This document shows positions 18,212 through 25,929 of a stretch of 64,000 bases of DNA, one piece after another. The stretch is from contig NZ_JANTYS010000009.1 of the NCBI RefSeq assembly GCF_024808255.1, positions 239,894-303,893 of the forward strand. Direction: 5' to 3'. The stretch's first letter is position 1, and each line of letters starts with the position of its first letter. Below the pieces are notes generated by a model. That model saw nothing but the letters and a program-made list of their open reading frames with translations. It was not told the DNA's origin and ran no database searches. The position numbers and the translations under genes are program-made. The stretch comes from Mucilaginibacter dorajii (GTDB taxonomy: Bacteria; Bacteroidota; Bacteroidia; Sphingobacteriales; Sphingobacteriaceae).

Positions 18212-19234
18212 TCATTTATCCATTAACTCCAGCTTGGCAAAAAAATCATTAAACATCAGGTTGATATCCAGGCGGCCATAAACCCGGATGTTGCGGCCGC
18301 CCGCATTGTAATCATAGCCTCCCTGGGCGTTAATATTAGGGCATGGCTTAAGCGTGTACTCACTTGAGGAAGGATCGGCCTCAAAAGATGACTGCAGGGC
18401 GGTAAGTAATACCAGCGGACTATCGCCCAAAATATAAGTTTCGCCAATGTTAAGATGATATTGCTGCAATCGACCCATCAGGTTTTCGAGAGTGGTGGTT
18501 AAATATTTGCCAATCTCGCCATGTGGTTTAACTTTAGTGAGTAATTCTGAATACGGCAGCAGTGCCTGGCGGTAACCATTTCGCGGAATTTGCCATAATT
18601 TAAGCTGGGTATGGTTGAATACGGCCCTGGCAGCATTGATATCGATATTTAAATTATACTCGGGACTGGAGTAATTTGGCGGCGGCAGGGCAAGATCGGC
18701 ATATTCTGGTCCGCCTATCCAAACCAGGGTAAGTTTAGATGCGATTTTAGAATCGGTAAGCGCGGCCGAAGCAATTTCGGTAAGGCCGGCACCGCAGATA
18801 ACATAGAGGGGCAAATTGGTATCCGTGCGCGACGCTTCTTTGATGATTAAATCAACACCGGCGCTTTTAATTGCTGTAGTATCATTCTGCATCCCGGTAT
18901 TGGAGCCCGCCACAACCGGAATTTTACCAGCCATTTTCATCAACGTTAATAATTCCGTTGCTTTTTTGGCAGCGTTATCGGCCTGTGTTGCAGAGTGATC
19001 AAAGCCATCCCCTACTTTAAGGTGCGAGCCAATGATGCCCCTGATCTCGACCGAGGGCGATAACAAGAGGTGCGTAAGCGCGAACAGGCCATCCGGATCG
19101 CCGCTAAAATCATTGTCGATAATAACCCGCATCCGCGGTGTTACAGCTTTGCTCATTACCGTATTTTGGGCAGACGAGTTAAACGGGATAACAAAAAACA
19201 GCAGCAAATAAGCAAGGCGATTGATCCTGGTCAT
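18212..19234 (-). CDS. Secreted nucleoside-hydrolase-like protein
   Basis: From ATG 19234 the protein has 340 residues, beginning with a signal peptide (LAYLLLFFVIPFNSSAQ, cleavage near 23). The upstream in-frame ATG at 19288 would mask it. DNDFSGDPDGLFAL (40-53) corresponds to the N-terminal calcium-binding DxDxGxDDxxAL motif of inosine-uridine nucleoside hydrolases. The later ICGAGLTEIASA, WIGGPEYA and GDSPLVLL also fit that fold. The metal motif is slightly changed (GDPDG in place of GxDD), so it may act on another ribosyl substrate, as in the secreted DUF1593-like relatives. The gene is monocistronic and faces the XRE gene. Confidence 0.82.
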   Translation of the reverse strand: MTRINRLAYLLLFFVIPFNSSAQNTVMSKAVTPRMRVIIDNDFSGDPDGLFALTHLLLSPSVEIRGIIGSHLKVGDGFDHSATQADNAAKKATELLTLMKMAGKIPVVAGSNTGMQNDTTAIKSAGVDLIIKEASRTDTNLPLYVICGAGLTEIASAALTDSKIASKLTLVWIGGPEYADLALPPPNYSSPEYNLNIDINAARAVFNHTQLKLWQIPRNGYRQALLPYSELLTKVKPHGEIGKYLTTTLENLMGRLQQYHLNIGETYILGDSPLVLLTALQSSFEADPSSSEYTLKPCPNINAQGGYDYNAGGRNIRVYGRLDINLMFNDFFAKLELMDK

Positions 19235-19340
19235 AAAATTTAGCTTTAATGGTTGGCAATGCAATATAGCTGTTTTTGATGATGGCAATTAGGCATTTTA
19301 AACAAAACATTTTATCTTGCTTTAACAAATAAGCAAAAAC

Positions 19341-19571
19341 ATGTCGTTCCAGGGATATTTAAAAACCATCAAAGAAAAAACCGGCAAAGGCCCTGCCGAT
19401 TTCAGGGCAATAGCCGAAGAAAGAGGATTTACTAAGGGTGGAGAACTGGCAGCCGGCACCAAAGCCGGCGATATTGTAAAATGGCTTAAAGACGATTTTG
19501 ACTTAGGCCATGGCCATGCTATGGCTATTTATGCCTTGTTGAAAGGGATAAAGAATGAGGATAGCGAGTAA
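19341..19571 (+). CDS. DUF4287-domain protein
   Basis: A 76-residue cytoplasmic protein matching the short DUF4287 family along its full length: SFQGYLKTIKEKTGKGP at the start, then KAGDIVKWLKDDFDLGHGHAMAI (with HGHAMA near the end). The family is small, helical and of unknown function. It is divergent from the nucleoside-hydrolase-like gene, with 106 bases between the starts, and is followed by a repeat array. Confidence 0.88.
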   Translation: MSFQGYLKTIKEKTGKGPADFRAIAEERGFTKGGELAAGTKAGDIVKWLKDDFDLGHGHAMAIYALLKGIKNEDSE

Positions 19572-19646
19572 GGCTCTTTATTATGTTATAGGAGGTACGA
19601 AGTCCCGCGTACGTTGAAAATCACGTAAGAACCATCCTCTCCACCC

Positions 19647-19887
19647 TGTCATGCTGAGGAACGAAGCATCTATTCGCAAACTTTCTGGGCGAACATGCGT
19701 GGCGTAGAATAGATGCTTCGTTCCTACCCATGACAAGTCCACCATGTCATTGCGAGGCACGAAGCAATCGCATGCTCTACAGGGCGGATCTGCATAGTTC
19801 GCGATTGCTTCGTTCCTCGCAACGACATAGTTTTATGTTGTCATTCCACCTTCAGAATTTCGCGAAATTTTACAACTCAGCATGACA
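19647..19887. repeat. Array of three GTCAT-ended palindrome modules (A, B, C)
   Basis: Three complete modules follow in order. Module A spans 19647-19735, with arms TGTCATGCTGAGGAACGAAG and the near inverse, and inner ATAGATGCTTCG. Module B spans 19745-19827, with GTCATTGCGAGGCACGAAGC and GCTTCGTTCCTCGCAACGAC. Module C spans 19839-19887, with GTCATTCCACCTTCAGAAT, a GCGAAATTT hairpin core and CTCAGCATGACA. This is the clearest reference copy of the modules that recur through the window. Confidence 0.85.
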
Positions 19888-19960
19888 AACTTTTTTTCAA
19901 TACGCGTCATGAGTAGACACGGAGTAATAACATCGTTGCGGTCGCCGTTTATCCTTCCGC

Positions 19961-20959
19961 TTAATTAATCTTCTGCCTCATATCAAAATGCTGGACAGTT
20001 TTAACCCCTGTTGGCCACTCATTAAATGCCGAGTAGAGCACGTATTTGTTTTCCTTATCAAACCCGGCAATCGTTTGGTCTATCACTTTACGGATGCCTT
20101 CGTTTTCTTTTTTGATGGCCGTGGTATCGCTAACCTTAACATTAGTAAGGTAATAGATCATTGGGAACGTACCGGTAGCATCTTCCTGGTTAAAGATCCG
20201 GATAATTTCCAGGTGGATGGGTGCACCCTTTATAGCCAGCGGTACCCTGTATTTGGCCGATACGTCGTTTAAAACCTGGTTGTAAAAATAGCTGATCTCT
20301 GCCTCATTGTCGTACTTCCAGATACTTGACGGCCGGGTACAGTTAATAGCCGAAGCGCCATAATTTAAGGCATTAACCAGGTAGCCTTTGGCGTAGCTTG
20401 CCTTGGCCGCGTTGTATAGCTCAAAGGCGTTTTTTCCGTTTTTGGCATAGGCGCTTGTTTCAAGCATGTTTAATTTCCAGCCGTATTCAAATTTGCAGTA
20501 TACCGCGGTGATCATATATTGGTTGGGGATATTTTGAGGCACAAAACAAGCGATGTACATTTCTTTAACGCCGCCCGGACAGTAGATGGAATAATTTCCA
20601 CCACCCTTTAAAACGCCTTTGATGGTATCGCCGTGAATAAAGCGGCTCGAAACATAATACTCGTCCAGCAATTTGTATTTGTCTTCTTTAAAGCGATTGC
20701 TTACCAGCTCAACCTGGCGTTTTTTATTGGTTACAGCGATGAAGTCTTCCGACATGATATTTTCCAGCTGGTTTTCATCATTGGTTTTAAGGGCGGCAAA
20801 TAATTTATCGTTAAGATCATGAAACCTGCTTTGGTCGCTTGAGCTTATCTGCTCGTTTTTCCAGATGCCTGGTCCGGCGGGGCCGCTGTCGCAGCTTTGC
20901 AAAATAAAAGCAGTTAATAAAACAAAGGTGATAGTGCTTAGGGCTTTAATGTATTTCAT
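19961..20959 (-). CDS. Lipoprotein of unknown function
   Basis: The start is taken at ATG 20959, giving 332 residues with a clean lipoprotein signal (ITFVLLTAFILQSC, Cys23). The longer frame to 21076 would overlap the start of the divergent gene and bury the signal. The mature part opens with a helical region (about 35-75) containing LEDIM-like acidic patches, then a beta/alpha domain with paired tyrosines, and GFDKENKYVLYSAFNEW near the end. The overall shape is reminiscent of NTF2-like or cystatin-like folds, but no family was recognised. Confidence 0.72.
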   Translation of the reverse strand: MKYIKALSTITFVLLTAFILQSCDSGPAGPGIWKNEQISSSDQSRFHDLNDKLFAALKTNDENQLENIMSEDFIAVTNKKRQVELVSNRFKEDKYKLLDEYYVSSRFIHGDTIKGVLKGGGNYSIYCPGGVKEMYIACFVPQNIPNQYMITAVYCKFEYGWKLNMLETSAYAKNGKNAFELYNAAKASYAKGYLVNALNYGASAINCTRPSSIWKYDNEAEISYFYNQVLNDVSAKYRVPLAIKGAPIHLEIIRIFNQEDATGTFPMIYYLTNVKVSDTTAIKKENEGIRKVIDQTIAGFDKENKYVLYSAFNEWPTGVKTVQHFDMRQKIN

Positions 20960-21075
20960 TTTAAATTGTAAAAGGTTACTGTTACGATAATACATATTTT
21001 TAGCCATTTTCGGAAAATTTAGCTGTAGCATTTGGGTCATCTTTGGCGTATTGTAATTTATAAACCTGGTAATCA

Positions 21076-21483
21076 ATGAAAAAACTATTCCTGCTTAGTT
21101 TTATACTTGCTCTTGTAGCAATCGGCTGTAAAAAAGACAACACATTAAACTCTAATCTTTCTGGTAGTTGGGAATTTCGTGGTGCTGCATGCTATTGTAC
21201 GCCCGCTACCGATCCAAACGCAGCCAAGCCGGGCAACGGTAATATTTTAACCTTTGCCGGCAACGGCTATAAGCGCTATGTGAAAAACGCACTTCAAAAA
21301 AGCGGAACGTATACTATAAGCGTGATTACATCGGGCGGGGAAACCAGGAACAGGATAAGCTTTAGCAGCGATACCGCCTACATTCCGCCAAATGTTAAAA
21401 TAGAAGGCGCCAAAATGACCTTTTATGGCGATGTGCCTGCGGCCGCTGATGGTCTTGAGCTTTATTATGAAAAAATAAAATAA
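21076..21483 (+). CDS. Small lipocalin-like lipoprotein
   Basis: A 135-residue lipoprotein with signal and lipobox VAIGC (Cys18). The mature part starts LSGSWEFRGAACYC, the usual opening of Bacteroidota lipocalin-like proteins (L-x-G-x-W). It then carries beta-strand patterns GNGYKRYVKN, SGTYTISV and ISFSSDTAYI. The short length and single domain fit a small beta-barrel binding protein of the outer membrane. The ligand is unknown. It is divergent from the lipoprotein at 19961-20959. Confidence 0.78.
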   Translation: MKKLFLLSFILALVAIGCKKDNTLNSNLSGSWEFRGAACYCTPATDPNAAKPGNGNILTFAGNGYKRYVKNALQKSGTYTISVITSGGETRNRISFSSDTAYIPPNVKIEGAKMTFYGDVPAAADGLELYYEKIK

Positions 21484-21489
21484 AACCTG

Positions 21490-21755
21490 AGGGAAAGCAT
21501 GGCGTAAACCGGGCGCAGAAGACTCACCCGGCGAGGCTTCGCCCGCCACCCTCTCTTCACCTGCGGTGGAAAGAGGGGCTTGAAAATTTATTACCTTTTA
21601 TCTGTATACAATATCCACTGTTCAAACCCCTCTTTCCGGCGAAACCGAAGAGAGGGTGCCGCGCGTAGCGCTGGCGGGTGAGTCTTCGCCGCCATGCGAT
21701 CTACGTCATTTCCATCTTCACAGTCCGCCGGATTTCAATATTCACAATGACGGTC
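21490..21755. repeat. Large cruciform repeat (GACTCACCC family), copy 1, plus a C-type module
   Basis: Outer arms CAGAAGACTCACCCG and GCGGGTGAGTCTTCG (about 21516-21530 and 21673-21687) enclose second arms CACCCTCTCTTC and GAAGAGAGGGTG, then inner AAAGAGGG and CCCTCTTT. A module with ACGTCATTT...ACAATGACGG follows at about 21704-21755. A second copy of the large element lies at 61601-61785 on the same strand with the same left flank (GAAAGCATGRCGTAAAC). Confidence 0.82.
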
Positions 21756-21834
21756 TTTTTATTTATTTCTAAACAGGCTCTAAATAAATCGATAAAATAT
21801 CAATTTAATATTGTTTAATAAATATTAAACATAA

Positions 21835-21907
21835 GTTTCCCCGCATGGACTCGAACCACGATTACCTGGACCAAAACCAGGTGTGCTACCATTGCACCAC
21901 AGGGAAA
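21835..21907 (-). tRNA. tRNA-Gln (anticodon TTG)
   Basis: On the minus strand the acceptor arms TTTCCCT and GGGGAAA pair (one G-U), and the D-arm GTGC/GCAC is present. The anticodon stem CCTGG/CCAGG holds the loop TTTTGGT with TTG in the centre, and the T-arm CGTGG-TTCGAGT-CCATG is intact. CCA is not encoded. It is last in a four-member array. Confidence 0.9.
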
Positions 21908-21915
21908 TAAACAGG

Positions 21916-21989
21916 AGGCCGGTACAGGAATCGAACCTGTGAACATTCCTTTTGCAGAGGACTCCCTTAGTCCGCTCGGGCAACCGGCC
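21916..21989 (-). tRNA. tRNA-Cys (anticodon GCA)
   Basis: Acceptor GGCCGGT/ACCGGCC and T-arm ACAGG-TTCGATT-CCTGT pair perfectly. The anticodon loop CTGCAAA gives GCA. The anticodon stem has four good pairs and a mismatch at the 27-43 position, and the D-stem is three pairs with a large loop. It is probably functional but a little atypical. Confidence 0.85.
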
Positions 21990-22060
21990 ATTGTTGCGGG
22001 GATAGTTTACTATCCCGAAATTCATTTCATCTTTATTTTAATTTAAAAACCATAACTATG

Positions 22061-22133
22061 TGGAAATAAAAGGGATTGAACCTTTAATCAACACCGTATA
22101 GGGGGGGCGCTCTAACCATTGAGCTATATTTCC
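22061..22133 (-). tRNA. tRNA-like gene with a degenerate anticodon arm, isotype uncertain
   Basis: The acceptor (GGAAATA/TATTTCC), D-arm (GCTC/GAGC) and T-arm (AAAGG-TTCAATC-CCTTT) are perfect, and 23 bases lie between D- and T-arm as in a normal tRNA. The anticodon arm contains seven consecutive C. Formal numbering gives anticodon TAT with C in place of the universal T33, and only three of five stem pairs form. Either it is a decaying tRNA gene, or the homopolymer reflects an unusual allele or an assembly error. Confidence 0.65.
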
Positions 22134-22136
22134 TGG

Positions 22137-22210
22137 TAGGGTAACCCGGACTCGAACCGGGAGCCTCCACATTCCAAATGTGGTAATCTGACCAATTGAT
22201 ATACTACCCT
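22137..22210 (-). tRNA. tRNA-Pro by anticodon (TGG)
   Basis: The acceptor AGGGTAG/TTACCCT, anticodon stem CCACA/TGTGG with loop TTTGGAA (anticodon TGG) and T-arm CCCGG-TTCGAGT-CCGGG are well formed. The D-arm is short and AT-rich with three pairs. It is first in the minus-strand array, three bases before the degenerate tRNA and just after an orphan terminator. Confidence 0.82.
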
Positions 22211-22211
22211 G

Positions 22212-22248
22212 AAAACAAAAAATCCCCTTAGGTTATCTAAGAGGATTT
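22212..22248 (-). terminator. Intrinsic terminator with no visible upstream gene
   Basis: On the minus strand AAATCCTCTTA (22248-22238) pairs with TAAGGGGATTT (22230-22220), with one mismatch, and is followed by TTTTTTGTTTT. It ends directly before the tRNA array. The next 600 bases upstream contain no coding frame, only AT-rich DNA and repeats, so it may end an unrecognised small RNA or attenuate the tRNA operon. Confidence 0.65.
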
Positions 22249-22410
22249 GAATACTTTATATCATTTATATGAATACGCAGCACGTCACCTCTGATAAATC
22301 AGTGGGGGGAATTGGCTTTGTATACATATTGTATTTTTCATGATGCAATGATACATAAATATTTTATTAAACAAGAAAAATATTTGAAATTATTTTCTTG
22401 CTCATAAAAA

Positions 22411-22761
22411 AACATGTGATTGCGAGTGGTAAAATCCCGCGGACTCGAAGGTGGAAATGACAATATAGAGCATGCGATTGCTTCGTACCTACCCATGACG
22501 TCTTTTAAAAACGTCTGTCATGCTGAGGAACGAAGCATCTATTCTACGCTATGCCTGTTCGCTCTGCCAGTTCGCGAATAGATGCTTCGTTCCTCAGCAT
22601 GACAGGGTGGAGAGGATAGTTTGTTACGTCATTTTCACGTTCACAGTCCGCGGATTTTACTACTCGCAATGACATGGTGGACTTGTCGTGGGTGGGCACG
22701 AAGCAATCGCGAACTATGCAAATCCGCCATGTACAGCATGAGATTGCTTCGTGCGATGACA
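22411..22761. repeat. Array of C, A, C and B type GTCAT-ended modules
   Basis: The modules are a C-like copy (about 22411-22463), half of a B module (GCGATTGCTTCG near 22468), a complete A module at 22516-22604 (TGTCATGCTGAGGAACGAAG with its near-exact inverse), a C-like copy 22628-22674 and a B copy 22686-22761. The gap between the tRNA array and the next gene (22249-22984) otherwise holds only AT-rich sequence. Confidence 0.82.
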
Positions 22762-22984
22762 TGGTGAACTAAATTGCGCGATACATCAGTTTAATGTTAA
22801 CCATGTGAAAATACAAGACATTGATTGTGAGATATTTATAAAGAATATTTCTGAAATGTGTTAAGTTATGTTAACCCAAGTAGATGCGTTTGCCCCATCG
22901 CAACTCCCTGATTTTTATTTATTGAATTGCAAACCTTATTTTCGTAAAATTGGTTTGCTTGATAAGCCGATGCTATTTGTACCC

Positions 22985-25879
22985 ATGCGTAAACCCCTCT
23001 TGCTATTTACTTTCCTGTTTTTTATTGCCACCCAGCAAAGCCAGGCTGTTGATATTAAAAGCATTGGTGTGCCTTATGTGCAAAATTATACTAAGGCCAT
23101 GTACCAATGGGGTAACCAAAATTGGAGCGTAACCCGCGATGAACATGGCATTATGTACTTTGGTAATGCCGAAGGCTTGCTGGCCTTTGATGGTAAATAC
23201 TGGCAGCAGTACCATATGCCCAACGGCCTTATTGTGCGCTCGGTATCTGCCGATGGTAAAGGAAAGATATACGCTGGTGCCTACGGCGAATTTGGCTATT
23301 GGGCCGATGATAAAAAAGGCTTTCTTAAATACCATTCGCTTTGCAGGCTGGTGCCCGCTAAATTCAACCCGGTTAATGAAGAGATCTGGAAGATCTATAT
23401 AGATGGCGACCGGGTGATTTTTCAATCATTCGGGGCAATATACATTTATGCCAACGGGAAGATCAGCGTAATAAAAGCACCCAGCCCCTACCTGTTTATG
23501 TTTAAGGTAGGCAAACGCTTTTTTGTTGAGCAGGTATCGGCCGGGTTATTTGAGTTAAAAAACAACCGGCTTGAATTTATACCCGGCAGCAATATATTGG
23601 AGCCAAGCGGGGTGTTGGCTATATTGCCCCTTCCGCAAAATAAATATATCATCGGTACGGCTCAAAAGGGTTTATTTATTTACGATGGCCAAACCATAAA
23701 ACCATGGGCAAACCAGGCGAACGATTTTTTAAAAACCTACCAGCTTAATAATGGGGCTGCCGTAGCCGGGAAATACTTTGCCTTTGGTACTATATTGAAT
23801 GGGATAGTGGTAATTGATACGGCCGGTAACCTAATACAGCACATCAACAAATCCAGCGGGTTGCAAAACAATACCGTATTAAGTTTATATACCGATAACG
23901 AGCAAAACCTGTGGGCCGGGCTTGATAACGGGATAGACCGAATAGAGATCAACTCGCCGCTTTATTTTTATTTTGATAAAACCGGCAGGTTTGGTACCGT
24001 TTATTCCAGTATCATATTTGATAACAAAATTTACCTGGGCACCAACCAGGGCCTTTTTTACAGCGATTGGAACCCTGATAGCAACAGCAAGCTTTTCCAA
24101 TCATTCGATTTTAAGCTGATCCCCGGCTCGCAGGGACAGGTTTGGGAATTGAGTTTGCAGGATGGGCGGTTGCTTTGCGGCCATAACGACGGAACTTACC
24201 AGGTAAACGGCAATAGCATCACCAAAATATCGAACATAACCGGCGGCTGGACAACCAAGCGCCTAAGTGTGGATAAACTGATCCAGGGAAATTACACCGG
24301 CCTGGTGATCTTTAAAAAAGACGCGGCGGGTAACTGGCTCTTTGATCATAAGGTAGAAGGTTTTGGCGAACCATCGCGCTATGTGGAGCAGGATAGCAAG
24401 GGGCAGATATGGGTGAGCCATGCCTATAAAGGCATCTACAAAATAATGCTGAGCGCCGATTTGAAAAAAGTAACAACCAAAGTTTATTACGATGGTAAAT
24501 ACGGACTGCCGGGCAGCTATAACGTAAACGTGTTTGACCTGGATAACCGCGTAGTGTTTTCGTCCGATTCGGGTTTTTATGTTTATGACGATATTACAGA
24601 CCGGTTTTTTAAATACACCCAGCTCAACAAAAAACTGGGTACGTTTGCCACATCAAGCAAGATCATTAAAGCCATTGGTAAAAAATACTGGTTTGTTAAT
24701 CATGGCCGTGTTGCCCTGGCCGATTTTTCGGTTCCTGGCAAGTTAAGTATCGATACCAACAGGTTCAGCATACTAAACGGACAAATGGTGCAGCATTATG
24801 AAACCATTAACCGCATCAACAATGCTACTTATCTCATTAGTATTGATGATGGTTTTGTGATATTGAATGATGAGGATGCGCTGGTCCCTAATAAAACGCA
24901 AATTCCGGAGGTGTTGATCCGCCAGGTTGAAAACATTACAGATAAGGTTTATACCTTGAGCGAGAATGGCAATGGCGTTGATGAAATAGCGCTGCCTTAC
25001 GCCCAAAACAATATCCGCATTTCGTTTTCGCTGCCTTACTATAAACAGGCAAAAATAAAGTACCAGTATTACCTTGATGGCTACTCTAAACAATGGAGCG
25101 ATTGGACGTCACAAAGCCAAAAGGAATTTACCAACCTTGACCAGGGCACCTATCATTTTGGCGTAAGGGCCAAAATCAACGATCAAAATGTATCGGCAAT
25201 AACCACGCTCTCTTTTGTAATACTGGCACCGTGGTATGCCGGTAAGGTGGCTATGTTGTTTTATGTTTTACTGATTATATTGGCGTACTACGCCATCCGC
25301 TATTATTATCGCCTTAAATTAAAGCGTCATCAGCAACGCATCCACCAAAAACTACAACACGAAAAGGAAGAGTTTTTGAAACAAGAGGCTATAGCCAACG
25401 AACAGCAGATCATCAACATTAAAAATGAACAACTACAGGCCGAACTTGCCGGCAAAAGCCGGGAACTGGCCAACTCGGCCATGAACCTGGTTTATAAAAA
25501 CGAACTGCTGCAAAAAATTAGTGAAGAGATCCTGCAGCTTAAAGACGGCAGTGGCAAAAAGCTGGCCGACGATCAATTGCGCCGTATTCAAAAGGTAATT
25601 GACGAGGGTATGAATGACGAGCGCGACTGGAATATTTTTGAAACCAGCTTTAACGAGGCGCATGAAAACTTCTTCAAAAAGCTGAAATCAGATCACCCGG
25701 ACCTCGTTCCAAACGATTTGAAACTATGTGCTTACCTGCGGATGAATATGAGCAGTAAAGAGATGGCATCGCTTTTAAATATCTCCCTGCGCGGCGTAGA
25801 GATCAGGCGTTACCGGCTGCGTAAAAAACTCAATTTAGAGCATGATAAAAACCTGACCGAGTTTCTGATCGAGTTATAA
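22985..25879 (+). CDS. Membrane regulator: sensor propeller, Y_Y_Y domain, LuxR-type HTH
   Basis: A 964-residue one-protein sensor-regulator of the kind that controls Bacteroidota polysaccharide loci. ATG 22985 is preferred because it starts a signal peptide or anchor (KPLLLFTFLFFIATQQSQA). Residues about 30-660 are two-component-regulator propeller repeats (for example LWAGLDNGIDRIEI, IWVSHAYKGIYKI). Residues about 670-745 are a Y_Y_Y module (YQYYLDGYSKQWSDW). A membrane helix follows at about 753-775, then a coiled coil, and a C-terminal LuxR-like HTH (LRMNMSSKEMASLLNISLRG, then RRYRLRKKL). There is no histidine kinase or receiver domain. Its 3' end faces the SusCD pair at 25930-30764, its likely target. 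Confidence 0.88.
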   Translation: MRKPLLLFTFLFFIATQQSQAVDIKSIGVPYVQNYTKAMYQWGNQNWSVTRDEHGIMYFGNAEGLLAFDGKYWQQYHMPNGLIVRSVSADGKGKIYAGAYGEFGYWADDKKGFLKYHSLCRLVPAKFNPVNEEIWKIYIDGDRVIFQSFGAIYIYANGKISVIKAPSPYLFMFKVGKRFFVEQVSAGLFELKNNRLEFIPGSNILEPSGVLAILPLPQNKYIIGTAQKGLFIYDGQTIKPWANQANDFLKTYQLNNGAAVAGKYFAFGTILNGIVVIDTAGNLIQHINKSSGLQNNTVLSLYTDNEQNLWAGLDNGIDRIEINSPLYFYFDKTGRFGTVYSSIIFDNKIYLGTNQGLFYSDWNPDSNSKLFQSFDFKLIPGSQGQVWELSLQDGRLLCGHNDGTYQVNGNSITKISNITGGWTTKRLSVDKLIQGNYTGLVIFKKDAAGNWLFDHKVEGFGEPSRYVEQDSKGQIWVSHAYKGIYKIMLSADLKKVTTKVYYDGKYGLPGSYNVNVFDLDNRVVFSSDSGFYVYDDITDRFFKYTQLNKKLGTFATSSKIIKAIGKKYWFVNHGRVALADFSVPGKLSIDTNRFSILNGQMVQHYETINRINNATYLISIDDGFVILNDEDALVPNKTQIPEVLIRQVENITDKVYTLSENGNGVDEIALPYAQNNIRISFSLPYYKQAKIKYQYYLDGYSKQWSDWTSQSQKEFTNLDQGTYHFGVRAKINDQNVSAITTLSFVILAPWYAGKVAMLFYVLLIILAYYAIRYYYRLKLKRHQQRIHQKLQHEKEEFLKQEAIANEQQIINIKNEQLQAELAGKSRELANSAMNLVYKNELLQKISEEILQLKDGSGKKLADDQLRRIQKVIDEGMNDERDWNIFETSFNEAHENFFKKLKSDHPDLVPNDLKLCAYLRMNMSSKEMASLLNISLRGVEIRRYRLRKKLNLEHDKNLTEFLIEL

Positions 25880-25907
25880 AAAAAGGGGGCCTAACCCCCC
25901 TTTTTTC
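25878..25907. terminator. Bidirectional terminator between the regulator and SusD
   Basis: GGGGG and CCCCC pair around CCTAA, with A-runs on the left and T-runs on the right, so the hairpin can stop transcription from both convergent genes. Confidence 0.85.
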
Positions 25908-25929
25908 TGTATATTATTTAGTGGATATA

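Noticed and set aside
20960..21076. N-terminal extension of the lipoprotein at 19961
   Set aside because: It overlaps the start of the divergent gene and precedes a perfect lipoprotein signal starting at 20959.
22411..22761. CRISPR array
   Set aside because: The repeats are palindromic modules of different types and lengths in both orientations, without regular spacers, and no cas gene is in the window.
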